Below are positions 15,868 through 25,262 of a stretch of 42,618 nucleotides of DNA, piece by piece; position 1 is the stretch's first letter; each line of letters starts with the position of its first letter. Origin of the DNA: CAWGCE01 sp964480915 (GTDB taxonomy: Bacteria > Planctomycetota > Planctomycetia > Pirellulales > Pirellulaceae); NCBI GenBank assembly GCA_964480915.1, contig CAYZRS010000045.1:1-42618 (forward strand), given 5' to 3'. A program made the position numbers and the translations under genes. The notes below the pieces were generated by a model. The model saw nothing but the letters and a program-made list of their open reading frames with translations, had not been told where the DNA came from and did no database searches.

Positions 15868-16864
15868 TACCCAGCCCATTGGCGGATTCTTCGAGTTAGA
15901 GATTCCTCGCCCTACGAACCCGTTTCGCAAGGACGCGATTGCGCTGGCGACGGGCCGGTCATGCCTGCAAGCGATCCTCAAATATCAACAGCCTGCGCGT
16001 TGCTTTGTTCCCCACTACACTTGCAATGCGACGTTGGCGCCGTTTCTTGAGCTTGGTATCGAATTGGTTTTTTACGAATTGGATTCCAGTTTATGCCCGC
16101 AGAAGACTCCGCGACTAAACGACGGTGAACTCTTTTTGCTGACCAATTATTGGGGACTGCAGCGTGCGTTGGCCGCTTCCCTTTCGCGTCGCTATCGAGA
16201 TCGGCTGGTCGTAGACGACACGCATGATTTTTTCTCCAGTGGTCATTATCCCGAGTCGTGGAGTTTCACCTCGGCTCGCAAGTATTTTGGGATTCCGGAC
16301 GGCGCTTTTCTGCAGCCGCCGATCCATGTCAGGCCGGCTGACGTCGTTCCCGAAGATACGGAAACGTTTCAGGCGATTTCGCTGCAGCATCTGATGAACC
16401 GAAAACGGGGGCTTCAATCGCAGGCGTTCCACGAGTATCAAGACTACGAAAAAAGCTTGCCGACGTCGCTCTGCCGCATGTCGAATTACTCTCGGCTCAT
16501 GTTGTCCTTGATCGACATGAAGTCTGCCAAACGAAAACGGCAACAGAATTTCGCGATGTTGGCAGAATCACTGAATGAATCGAATCGTATCACGCTCAGC
16601 CCGGCAGCCGATTCGTCTCCGTTCGTCTATCCGTATCTGCCACAGGAACCGATTGCCAAGCGGTTGTTCCATGAGGAACGCATCTTTGTCCCGACACTCT
16701 GGCCCGACGTGATACAGCGCGACTCGTTGACCTGTTCGGTGGCGCTCGATTATGCCCACAACCTGATTCCACTACCGGTCGATCACCGTTACGGCGCAGC
16801 AGAAATGAACCGGATGATCGATGTAACGAAGAAGTTACAAATCGGCGAGGAGTGCATCTCATGA
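15860..16864 (+). CDS. DegT-fold PLP-dependent protein, divergent subgroup
   Basis: The 334-residue product starts at ATG 15860, inside the end of the preceding gene. The N terminus IGGFFELEIP followed by GRSCLQAIL and PHYTCNATLAPF fits a divergent DegT-like group in which a Y(T/N)C motif follows the first strands. VVDDTHDFFSS supplies the ring-contacting Asp, and FTSARKYFGIPDGAFL supplies Lys141 as the expected PLP lysine. The C-terminal domain (about 240-334) is shorter than in classical members. The gene shares an ATGA stop/start with the methyltransferase, which implies translational coupling. A role in making a modified sugar or amino compound is inference. Confidence 0.75.
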   Translation: MRSTQPIGGFFELEIPRPTNPFRKDAIALATGRSCLQAILKYQQPARCFVPHYTCNATLAPFLELGIELVFYELDSSLCPQKTPRLNDGELFLLTNYWGLQRALAASLSRRYRDRLVVDDTHDFFSSGHYPESWSFTSARKYFGIPDGAFLQPPIHVRPADVVPEDTETFQAISLQHLMNRKRGLQSQAFHEYQDYEKSLPTSLCRMSNYSRLMLSLIDMKSAKRKRQQNFAMLAESLNESNRITLSPAADSSPFVYPYLPQEPIAKRLFHEERIFVPTLWPDVIQRDSLTCSVALDYAHNLIPLPVDHRYGAAEMNRMIDVTKKLQIGEECIS

Positions 16865-17553
16865 GCGACAGCTACTGGACAAGTTATTGGACCGACCATG
16901 GCCTGAATTCGACTGGTCAGCATCCTCAAGCCCGTGTTCATCGTACGCTGAATAAGGAGCCGATCTCTGAGGCGAAATGGCAAGAGACGATCGGTCACAT
17001 TCAATCCAACCTGTCCTTAGAGCCACAACATCGCTTGTTGGATCTGTGTGGAGGCAACGGCCTGATTGCCCGAGCACTGGCCGACCAATGTGATTCGGTG
17101 ACGATTGTCGACCTGTCTGAATGTCTGCTGCGGGAATTCGATGCGGAGCCTATCGCGAACGTCGTGACGCGACAGGCCGACTTGCGACAGGTGCAGTTCC
17201 CACCCTCTTCGTATGATCGAATTCTGCTGTACGCGGCGCTTCAGTATTTGTCGCCGAGCGAGGCTGTCACCGTGTTCCAACGCATGTGTGACTGGCTAAA
17301 AAAGGATGGCGTGCTGTTTCTTGGTGACATTCCGGACGCGCGATTGCAATGGAAATTCTACGATACGCCAGAACGGCAGTCAGATTATTTTGCAAAACTT
17401 CAGGCCGGTCAGCCGATCGTTGGCACTTGGTTTGACCGCGACTGGCTGTCACGGCTGGCGGCACATTGCGGCTTCAAAAGTTTCGAAATCGTCCCTCAGC
17501 CGCAGGATCAAATCTACTCTTGGTTCCGATTCGATATGGTGTGTCGAAAATGA
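16861..17553 (+). CDS. Class I SAM-dependent methyltransferase
   Basis: This 230-residue protein starts MSDSYWTSYWTDHG at ATG 16861. Motif I, RLLDLCGGNGLIARAL, and the acidic residue ending strand 2 (VTIVDLSE) form the SAM-binding site. YDRILLYAALQYLSP matches the post-motif II/III region and KKDGVLFLGDIPD matches motif III. The length is typical for a single-domain Rossmann-fold enzyme. It overlaps the previous stop and the following start by 4 bases each, so it belongs to the four-gene coupled set and probably methylates the small molecule or sugar made there. The acceptor is not predictable. Confidence 0.85.
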   Translation: MSDSYWTSYWTDHGLNSTGQHPQARVHRTLNKEPISEAKWQETIGHIQSNLSLEPQHRLLDLCGGNGLIARALADQCDSVTIVDLSECLLREFDAEPIANVVTRQADLRQVQFPPSSYDRILLYAALQYLSPSEAVTVFQRMCDWLKKDGVLFLGDIPDARLQWKFYDTPERQSDYFAKLQAGQPIVGTWFDRDWLSRLAAHCGFKSFEIVPQPQDQIYSWFRFDMVCRK

Positions 17554-18362
17554 ATGGGCAGCGAGTACTTTGGTTGGGCGGGGTCGCACGCAGCGGTACA
17601 AGCTGGTTGGGACAGATCTTCAATAGCCACCCGGCCGTTCGTTTTCGGTTTCAGCCGCTGTTTGCCTACGAATTTAAAAATCGCATCAATGAAGACTCTT
17701 CGGCTGATGAGTATGCCGAGTTCCTGAATGAACTGTGGGATAGCGATACCGAGTTTCTGACTCAGGCGGACAAAGTGCGCACCGGTGAGTACCCGCAGTT
17801 TGAGGCATCGGGTAGCGAGCAAGTCCTGGCGTTCAAAGAGAATCGCTATCAAAGCGTCATCGAACCGCTTCTGCGCAGGATAGATCGGGCCCATTTCATC
17901 GGACTCATTCGCCATCCCTGTGCGGTCATCAACTCGTGGAGCAAAAACAGCCGCGAGTTTCCCGCCGGTTCGATTTTGCGAGATGAATGGCGGTTTGCCA
18001 GTTGCAAGAACAACGGCCCGGAAGACTATTTTGGGTTCTATCGCTGGAAGGAAGTCGCCAACTTGTACCTCGACCTACAGGAAAAGTGGCCTGACCGGGC
18101 GCTTGTGATTCGATTTGAAGAACTGGTCCGACACCGTGTCGAGGTGTGCCATCGTTTGTTCCGACTGGTGGGATTGGAGTTGGATGATCAGACCAGCGCT
18201 TTCTTAGATCAAAGCGGGAGCCAGCATTCGGGCAGTTACTATTCGGTCTACAAATCGCCCGACGTGGTGGATTGCTGGCAGCGTGAACTGGATCCCTACA
18301 TCACTTCCGAAATTCATGCCGATCTGGCCGGAACGAGGCTGGCAAGGTTTCTGGACGAATGA
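17550..18362 (+). CDS. PAPS-dependent sulfotransferase family protein
   Basis: The 270-residue protein from ATG 17550 opens with VLWLGGVARSGTSWLGQIFNSHP, which holds the 5'-phosphosulfate loop (SGTSWL). The 3'-phosphate contact region is LIRHPCAVINSWSKNS, with the expected RHP and downstream Ser. The length fits Sulfotransfer_1/3 domains. Such enzymes transfer sulfate from PAPS to hydroxyls of sugars, lipids or proteins in the cytoplasm. Its start overlaps the methyltransferase stop as ATGA, making it last of the four coupled genes. Sulfotransferases are common in marine planctomycetes, which suits a sulfated surface glycan, but the target is inferred. Confidence 0.85.
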   Translation: MNGQRVLWLGGVARSGTSWLGQIFNSHPAVRFRFQPLFAYEFKNRINEDSSADEYAEFLNELWDSDTEFLTQADKVRTGEYPQFEASGSEQVLAFKENRYQSVIEPLLRRIDRAHFIGLIRHPCAVINSWSKNSREFPAGSILRDEWRFASCKNNGPEDYFGFYRWKEVANLYLDLQEKWPDRALVIRFEELVRHRVEVCHRLFRLVGLELDDQTSAFLDQSGSQHSGSYYSVYKSPDVVDCWQRELDPYITSEIHADLAGTRLARFLDE

Positions 18363-18380
18363 GCCGGAGTGACGCGCCGG

Positions 18381-18398
18381 CGGCACCACGCGGTGCCG
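18381..18398. terminator. Hairpin between convergent genes
   Basis: CGGCACC (18381-18387) pairs perfectly with GGTGCCG (18392-18398) over an ACGC loop. It lies between the stops of the convergent sulfotransferase and WbqC-like genes. Neither strand has a T-run, so termination is likely but weakly supported. Confidence 0.4.
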
Positions 18399-18411
18399 GC
18401 CAACGTGCGAG

Positions 18412-19134
18412 TTACGAGCCGCCCGTTGTCAGTTGATAGTCTTCAACCAGCTTCCTTGTGTTTTCGATTCCATTGAACATGAGCACGTCCAAGATCGATA
18501 ATCCAGGAACGAAAAGACCGTTCCGTTGCGAATACGGCGTTAGCCGATTGTGGATGAATTGCAGTTCCACGCCTTGTGCGAGGAATTGGCTGGCGTCAAA
18601 AATCTCTTTGCCGCCGACCGGGTTGATGTAACCGTCGGCTCCCAGCGTTGTCGACACCTGCAACGCCCATTCGCCCGGATGACTGGCCGGCGTGGTGGGA
18701 GGCGGTAATTCATCGTAATGGGTGATGTGCAAATCCATTTCAAGCAACTGACAAGTCGCTCGCAGGCAATGAACGTTGAGTTCGACCATGCTGTCGGTGC
18801 TGAATTCTAGCGCACCTTCGACTAAGGTCATGGCGTCACGAAAAAAAGGTGCCCGCTTCTTGTAGTGTTGCAGCTGCGCGACGATTTTCGCTTGCCAATT
18901 GTGATCGGTTGCGATGCGCACGTCTCGAATCGCTGTGTCGCGACGGTGTTTGGCGATCGGGACGTTGATGAATTGCGTCTGCTGGAAGTCGGCCTTCAGC
19001 ATCCGGTTGCGATTGATCCAGCCGCGTCGAATGTATTGGACCGGATCAAAGACCACAAACCGATCGGTCGCTGCGATCAGGCTGAAGTAGCCCAGATACG
19101 GAAAGAAGTACGGTTGCATCACGGACAATCGCAT
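18412..19134 (-). CDS. WbqC-like family protein
   Basis: This 240-residue protein begins MRLSVMQPYFFPYLGYFSLI and continues DRFVVFDPVQYIRRGWINRN, the hallmark start of WbqC-like proteins (pfam08889), whose length it also matches. The central segment carries HYDELPPPTTP and GADGYINPVGGKEIFD, also typical. WbqC genes are found in O-antigen and other glycan or natural-product loci, and the reaction is not settled; some members are linked to amide or amino-sugar chemistry. Here it faces the sulfotransferase gene and shares the theme of the neighbouring island. It ends 49 bases from the convergent sulfotransferase stop. Confidence 0.85.
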   Translation of the reverse strand: MRLSVMQPYFFPYLGYFSLIAATDRFVVFDPVQYIRRGWINRNRMLKADFQQTQFINVPIAKHRRDTAIRDVRIATDHNWQAKIVAQLQHYKKRAPFFRDAMTLVEGALEFSTDSMVELNVHCLRATCQLLEMDLHITHYDELPPPTTPASHPGEWALQVSTTLGADGYINPVGGKEIFDASQFLAQGVELQFIHNRLTPYSQRNGLFVPGLSILDVLMFNGIENTRKLVEDYQLTTGGS

Positions 19135-19173
19135 GGTGAATCCGCAAGTTGTCGGTTTCGGTAAGGCGGGCGG

Positions 19174-21543
<2,370 letters not shown>

Positions 21544-21768
21544 AGGATCTTGGGAAAAGTGCCAGCGGAGAAGAGCCAGCCATCAGTCTAGACGCCCTGC
21601 TACCGATCGACGAGTCCAGATCGCAGGCAAGCCGCCGTTTGGCAATGAATCGCTCTGTTAAACGGCACTGGTCATTCCATAGACTCGGTAACGTTCGCGG
21701 GCCGGTGTGTGTTCGATGGTGGCAGTTCGCTGACTGAATGGAAACCGACGAGAAAGGCCAAGCAATCG

Positions 21769-22806
21769 ATGGACAGCAAATGGACGTTTGGAATATTGAT
21801 CGTTGTCTTGTGTGGTGCGCCAGCGTTTGGCGCTGACTTATCTGCCAACGGTGGCCACAAAACATCGCAACTCGAATTTCCAGGACTCGTCGATCGAGCG
21901 CGAGGCAACCGAAAAACGCCGCTGAAAGTGCATTTACCAGACGGGACTGGCCCATTTCCAGTCGTGATCGTTTCTCACGGAGCGGGCGGAAATTGGAACG
22001 CAAATTTCGCTCAAGCTCGCCATTTGGCAAGTCATGGGATTGCCGCAATCTGCATGGAGCACGTCGGTAGCAATACAAGCGTCGCGATTAAAGGAGGCGC
22101 CCGTGTGGGAAAGACGATTGCCGCCATGACACGCGATTCGGAAGAGGTCCTGAATCGACCAAAGGATGTGCGCTTTGCCATCGATCAGGTGATCCGATGG
22201 AATCAGGTTCACGACGAGCTGCGCGGACGGTTCGACATTCAGCGGATCGGAGTCCTGGGGCACTCGTTCGGAGCCTTCACAACGATGGTCGTGTGTGGCG
22301 CTCGCCCCGCTTTGGATTGGATGAAGCCACCGGTAGGCGTTGGTAAAGGGCTAGGTCCCGACTTGCACGACGAGCGCGTGCGTTGCGGCGTTGCGCTATC
22401 GCCACAAGGACCGGGTGATCCATTCTTTCTGCCTGAGAGTTACCAATCGATTCGCGTGCCACTGCTCGGCATTAGTGGAAGTCGTGACAAGCAGCAAAAC
22501 TATGCCCCCATTCATCGCAAACAGAGCTTCGAGCTGTGGCCGAAGGGCGACCGGTATTTCCTCTGGATCAGCAACGCGTCGCACCTATCATTTTCTGATT
22601 CTACGGGCAGTCGCCAACGTCGCACGAACAGTCAACCCAACAGAATGTCAATTCGGCGAGAAGATGTGCAGCAGGTGTCGCGTGCCGCAACGCTGTTGTT
22701 CTTCGAAAAGTACTTGCTGAAAACGGACGACGTCAGGTTTCAAGAGAAGGCACTGGAGCCGTACACGGGAGGCATCGCGGAAGATATCGAATTATTGGTG
22801 AGGTAA
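21769..22806 (+). CDS. Exported alpha/beta hydrolase (PAF-acetylhydrolase/dienelactone hydrolase-like)
   Basis: From ATG 21769 the protein is 345 residues and starts with a signal peptide (MDSKWTFGILIVVLCGAPAFGA), so it should act outside the cytoplasm. The fold landmarks are present: oxyanion strand VVIVSHGAGGNW, nucleophile elbow GHSFGAF, a candidate acid in ISGSRDKQQ, and a candidate catalytic His in SNASHLSFSD. The order matches the PAF-acetylhydrolase-like group of planctomycete hydrolases. An in-frame start at 21709 would place a basic extension before the signal peptide and is less likely. The substrate is probably an ester or lactone; nothing nearby narrows it. Confidence 0.85.
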   Translation: MDSKWTFGILIVVLCGAPAFGADLSANGGHKTSQLEFPGLVDRARGNRKTPLKVHLPDGTGPFPVVIVSHGAGGNWNANFAQARHLASHGIAAICMEHVGSNTSVAIKGGARVGKTIAAMTRDSEEVLNRPKDVRFAIDQVIRWNQVHDELRGRFDIQRIGVLGHSFGAFTTMVVCGARPALDWMKPPVGVGKGLGPDLHDERVRCGVALSPQGPGDPFFLPESYQSIRVPLLGISGSRDKQQNYAPIHRKQSFELWPKGDRYFLWISNASHLSFSDSTGSRQRRTNSQPNRMSIRREDVQQVSRAATLLFFEKYLLKTDDVRFQEKALEPYTGGIAEDIELLVR

Positions 22807-22944
22807 CTGAATCTCGCCATCTGCGTGCTGGTGGCGGGTGCGTTGCTCGTTGGTGGCCCCCCTTTGAATGAATCGAGACGGGACGCGTTTGTTTTCCGGC
22901 TGAAGCCGGTGCGACGAACCCCAGTTTTGAAATGGGCTTTATGA

Positions 22945-23433
22945 TTACTCGACTTTCGGTTTTGCCACGTGCTGGTCGAACAGAATTGGATTTCCATCGG
23001 GATCAACCAGGGTGAAGTTGGCTGGTCCGGTTGTCGACTCGTCAGCCTCCGTTGTCAGTGTGAGGCCGCGCTTCTTCAGCTCGGCCTGAATGGCTCGAAT
23101 GTCTTGAAAGTCCTGCGGTGTTTCTTTCTTGTGATTCCAGCCCGGGTTGAATGTCATCGCATTTTTTTCAAACATGCCTTGGAAAAGGCCAATCGTCGTC
23201 GTGCCGTTTTGCAGAATGAGCCAATTCTGATCGATGTTGCCGTCGACCTTGCGGAAGTCGAGTTTCTCGTAGAATGCTCGAGAAGCCTTGATGTCTTTGA
23301 CTGTCAGGCTGACGGAAAAATTTCCAAGTGGCATGACATCTTTCGGCGTCTGTTTTTTCGTCTGGCTATGGGTGGTGCTGGCAGAAACAGCAACGAGAAT
23401 GAGGGCCAAGGTCGTTGGTGTGTTGAGTGTCAT
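22945..23433 (-). CDS. Secreted VOC-fold (glyoxalase/bleomycin-resistance-like) protein
   Basis: The 162-residue protein opens with a signal peptide (TTLALILVAVSASTTHSQ, mature start near residue 25). A single VOC domain follows: NFSVSLTVKDIKASRAFYEKLDF at its start, NWLILQNGTTTIGLFQG in the middle and NFTLVDPDGNPILFDQH at its end. VOC proteins bind metal and act as lyases, dioxygenases or binding proteins, and usually form dimers. Candidate metal ligands are less clear than in classical glyoxalase I. An exported VOC protein is uncommon. It is divergent from the AraC/GyrI regulator, with 164 bases between the starts, so the regulator may control it. Confidence 0.85.
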   Translation of the reverse strand: MTLNTPTTLALILVAVSASTTHSQTKKQTPKDVMPLGNFSVSLTVKDIKASRAFYEKLDFRKVDGNIDQNWLILQNGTTTIGLFQGMFEKNAMTFNPGWNHKKETPQDFQDIRAIQAELKKRGLTLTTEADESTTGPANFTLVDPDGNPILFDQHVAKPKVE

Positions 23434-23597
23434 GATCGATCCCCAAGGAAAGCTTGTCGATAATGGAATGGTGCGTCATTCGTAGCGCAGAATAGGTTGA
23501 ACGCAAGACGCCGGGTGACAAATAGGATGGCAGAGAGAACGCTTCTTCGCTTGCCAATTCTTGCGAAAAATGGACCAAATGTGAGGAATACGAGACT

Positions 23598-24524
23598 TTG
23601 GCAAACGATCCCGTAGCGGCAGACTATTTAGAACGGACCAATGCGGCGATTGATTACATCGTGCGCAATCTTGACGGTGATCTGCAGCTTGAAGAAGTCG
23701 CCCGCGTCGCCTGTTTCTCGCCCTTTCATTTTCATCGCGTCTTCCGGTCGTTGATGGGAGAGACGATGAAGCAGTTTGTGAAGCGGCTGCGGTTAGAGCG
23801 GGCGCTCTATCTCATGTCCCACGCTCCAGATCGATCACTGACCGAAATTGCGCTCGAATGTGGCTTCTCGTCATCGTCCGATTTTTCGCGCAGTTTTAAG
23901 GCGAAGTATGGAGAGCCGCCGAGTGCCTTGGATGTGCAGCGTTTTCGGGATTCGCGTCGTGAAGAGTTTGAGTCGACCATGTCCCGCCATGAAGCGGGCC
24001 CCAGTCTGCCGCGCTTGCCGGAGGGCGCGAATCCGGATGGTTTTGAGGTCACGCTGCGCGAACTGCCACGGCGAACCGTGGCCTACATCCGGGTGTTGGA
24101 TCCGTACCAATCGACGGCCGTTCCCGAAGCGTGTGAACGGTTGGTGCAGTGGGCGAACCAACGGGGATGGGCCGATGGCCAGTGGCTCGGTTACATGTGG
24201 GAGGATCCCGAAATCGTGGCGTTGGAACACTGCCGGTATGACGTGGCGATCGTGCTGGATGACGCGGTGGATTTTCGCCCTGAAGGCGAAGTGGGGCGTT
24301 TCGAATTTCCCGCGATGCGGGTGGCAGAGGTCGAGCTGGCGGGAGACATCCAATTGGAGCAGCGCGCCATTGATTGGCTCTTTGGGACGTGGTTGCCGCG
24401 GAGTGCTTTTGAGCCGGCGGATCAGCCGGCGTTTGAAGCTTGGAAGGGGCGGCCGTTTGAGCACGGCTGGGAGCATTTCGAGCTGAGCTGCCAGTTGCCG
24501 ATTGTAAACAAGGGCGCCGTTTGA
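23598..24524 (+). CDS. AraC-family regulator with GyrI-like effector domain
   Basis: The 308-residue protein starts at TTG 23598, supported by GAGGAA at 23583-23588, nine bases upstream. Residues 10-110 form the double helix-turn-helix AraC DNA-binding domain (LEEVARVACFSPFHFHRVF, then LTEIALECGFSSSSDFSRSF). Residues about 150-305 form a GyrI-like small-molecule-binding domain (FEVTLRELPRRTVAYIRVLD). This Rob/SoxS-like architecture, with the DNA-binding part first, is typical of drug- or metabolite-sensing regulators. Its most likely target by position is the divergent exported VOC gene. It converges with the TatB-like gene, with 17 bases between the stops. Confidence 0.9.
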   Translation: MANDPVAADYLERTNAAIDYIVRNLDGDLQLEEVARVACFSPFHFHRVFRSLMGETMKQFVKRLRLERALYLMSHAPDRSLTEIALECGFSSSSDFSRSFKAKYGEPPSALDVQRFRDSRREEFESTMSRHEAGPSLPRLPEGANPDGFEVTLRELPRRTVAYIRVLDPYQSTAVPEACERLVQWANQRGWADGQWLGYMWEDPEIVALEHCRYDVAIVLDDAVDFRPEGEVGRFEFPAMRVAEVELAGDIQLEQRAIDWLFGTWLPRSAFEPADQPAFEAWKGRPFEHGWEHFELSCQLPIVNKGAV

Positions 24525-24541
24525 ACGGCCGCTCTCAGTCG

Positions 24542-24808
24542 TTAGTCTTCTGGCAGTTCAAACCGTGGAGCACTTGGTTGTTCCGGCTCTTCCGGTTCGT
24601 ATTCGATCGAATGCTGGATCGGGTCCTTGATCGAAGACTGGACCGTGTCGCCGACTTGGCGCATCTCGCGTTGGATCTCGTCGAGACCTTCTTTGAATTG
24701 AAAATAGGTACGGCCGAAATTGCGCGCCACACTTGGCAGTTGCTTGCCAAACAGCAGCACGGCGACCGCGCCGACGACCATCACCTCAAACATTCCCATT
24801 CCGAACAT
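24542..24808 (-). CDS. TatA/B/E-family twin-arginine translocase subunit, TatB-like
   Basis: This 88-residue protein has the family layout: a short N-terminal membrane helix (MFEVMVVGAVAVLLFG), the FG hinge, then an amphipathic helix (KQLPSVARNFGRTYFQFKEGL) and an acidic Pro/Glu tail. The longer charged tail suggests TatB more than TatA. It follows the TatA gene by 5 bases. TatB normally pairs with TatC as receptor for folded Tat substrates, but no tatC lies in this window. The start could also be Met4, 9 bases further in. Confidence 0.8.
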   Translation of the reverse strand: MFGMGMFEVMVVGAVAVLLFGKQLPSVARNFGRTYFQFKEGLDEIQREMRQVGDTVQSSIKDPIQHSIEYEPEEPEQPSAPRFELPED

Positions 24809-24813
24809 TGGAT

Positions 24814-25032
24814 TTAGCTCGCGTCTTGGTCTTCAGTGATGGAATCGGGCGAGTCGACATCGTCTCGCACCCCCTTCTTGAATTCGGTGATCCCCTGCCC
24901 TAGCGAACGCATGACGCCGGGAAGTCGACTGCCGAAAAGTACCAAGAGGACCACCAAAACCACGACCAGCTCAAGCGGGCCGGCGCCGAAAATCGCAAAC
25001 GTTGGTTGGATGAGTGAATGAAGGAGAGCCAT
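24814..25032 (-). CDS. tatA: Twin-arginine translocase subunit TatA
   Basis: The 72-residue protein has a hydrophobic helix (LELVVVLVVLLVLFG), the FGSRLP hinge, an amphipathic helix (VMRSLGQGITEFKKGV) and a short acidic tail, which is the TatA design. TatA oligomers form the pore for folded proteins with twin-arginine signals. The first residues (MALLHSLIQPTFAIFGAGP) are longer than in E. coli TatA, but similar leaders occur in planctomycete proteins. It is the first of two tat genes, 230 bases downstream of the toroid protein. Confidence 0.87.
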   Translation of the reverse strand: MALLHSLIQPTFAIFGAGPLELVVVLVVLLVLFGSRLPGVMRSLGQGITEFKKGVRDDVDSPDSITEDQDAS

Positions 25033-25134
25033 GCTGAAAAAACCTCGCAGCCTAAAGGGTGATTGTCGTTTCCGCTCGATCGGCGCACAAATGGAAGCGT
25101 TGCGGTGGAGCAGACATCAAAAACCAAGCGGCGA

Positions 25135-25154
25135 AAGCGGGCTGTTGCCCGCTT
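25135..25154 (-). terminator. Possible terminator upstream of tatA
   Basis: AAGCGGGC (25135-25142) and GCCCGCTT (25147-25154) form a perfect 8-base stem with a 4-base loop. On the minus strand a T5 run follows about 10 bases later. It could end the TPR-ExbB-ExbD-toroid unit before tatA, or partly attenuate it. The T-run is distant, so confidence is low. Confidence 0.35.
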
Positions 25155-25262
25155 GGGGCAAGGCCGGGACCGGCTCGTGCAGTCAGCAAAAGCGCCGACC
25201 ATCTATCAGGATTGTCGTTGTGTCGCTCGGTTATGTCAAATCCACCTGGGCCGGCCGGGTGA

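Noticed and set aside
22895..22920. CCGGC-TGAA-GCCGG hairpin as terminator
   Set aside because: The T-rich stretch precedes the stem on the plus strand and an A-rich stretch follows on the minus strand, so neither direction fits an intrinsic terminator.
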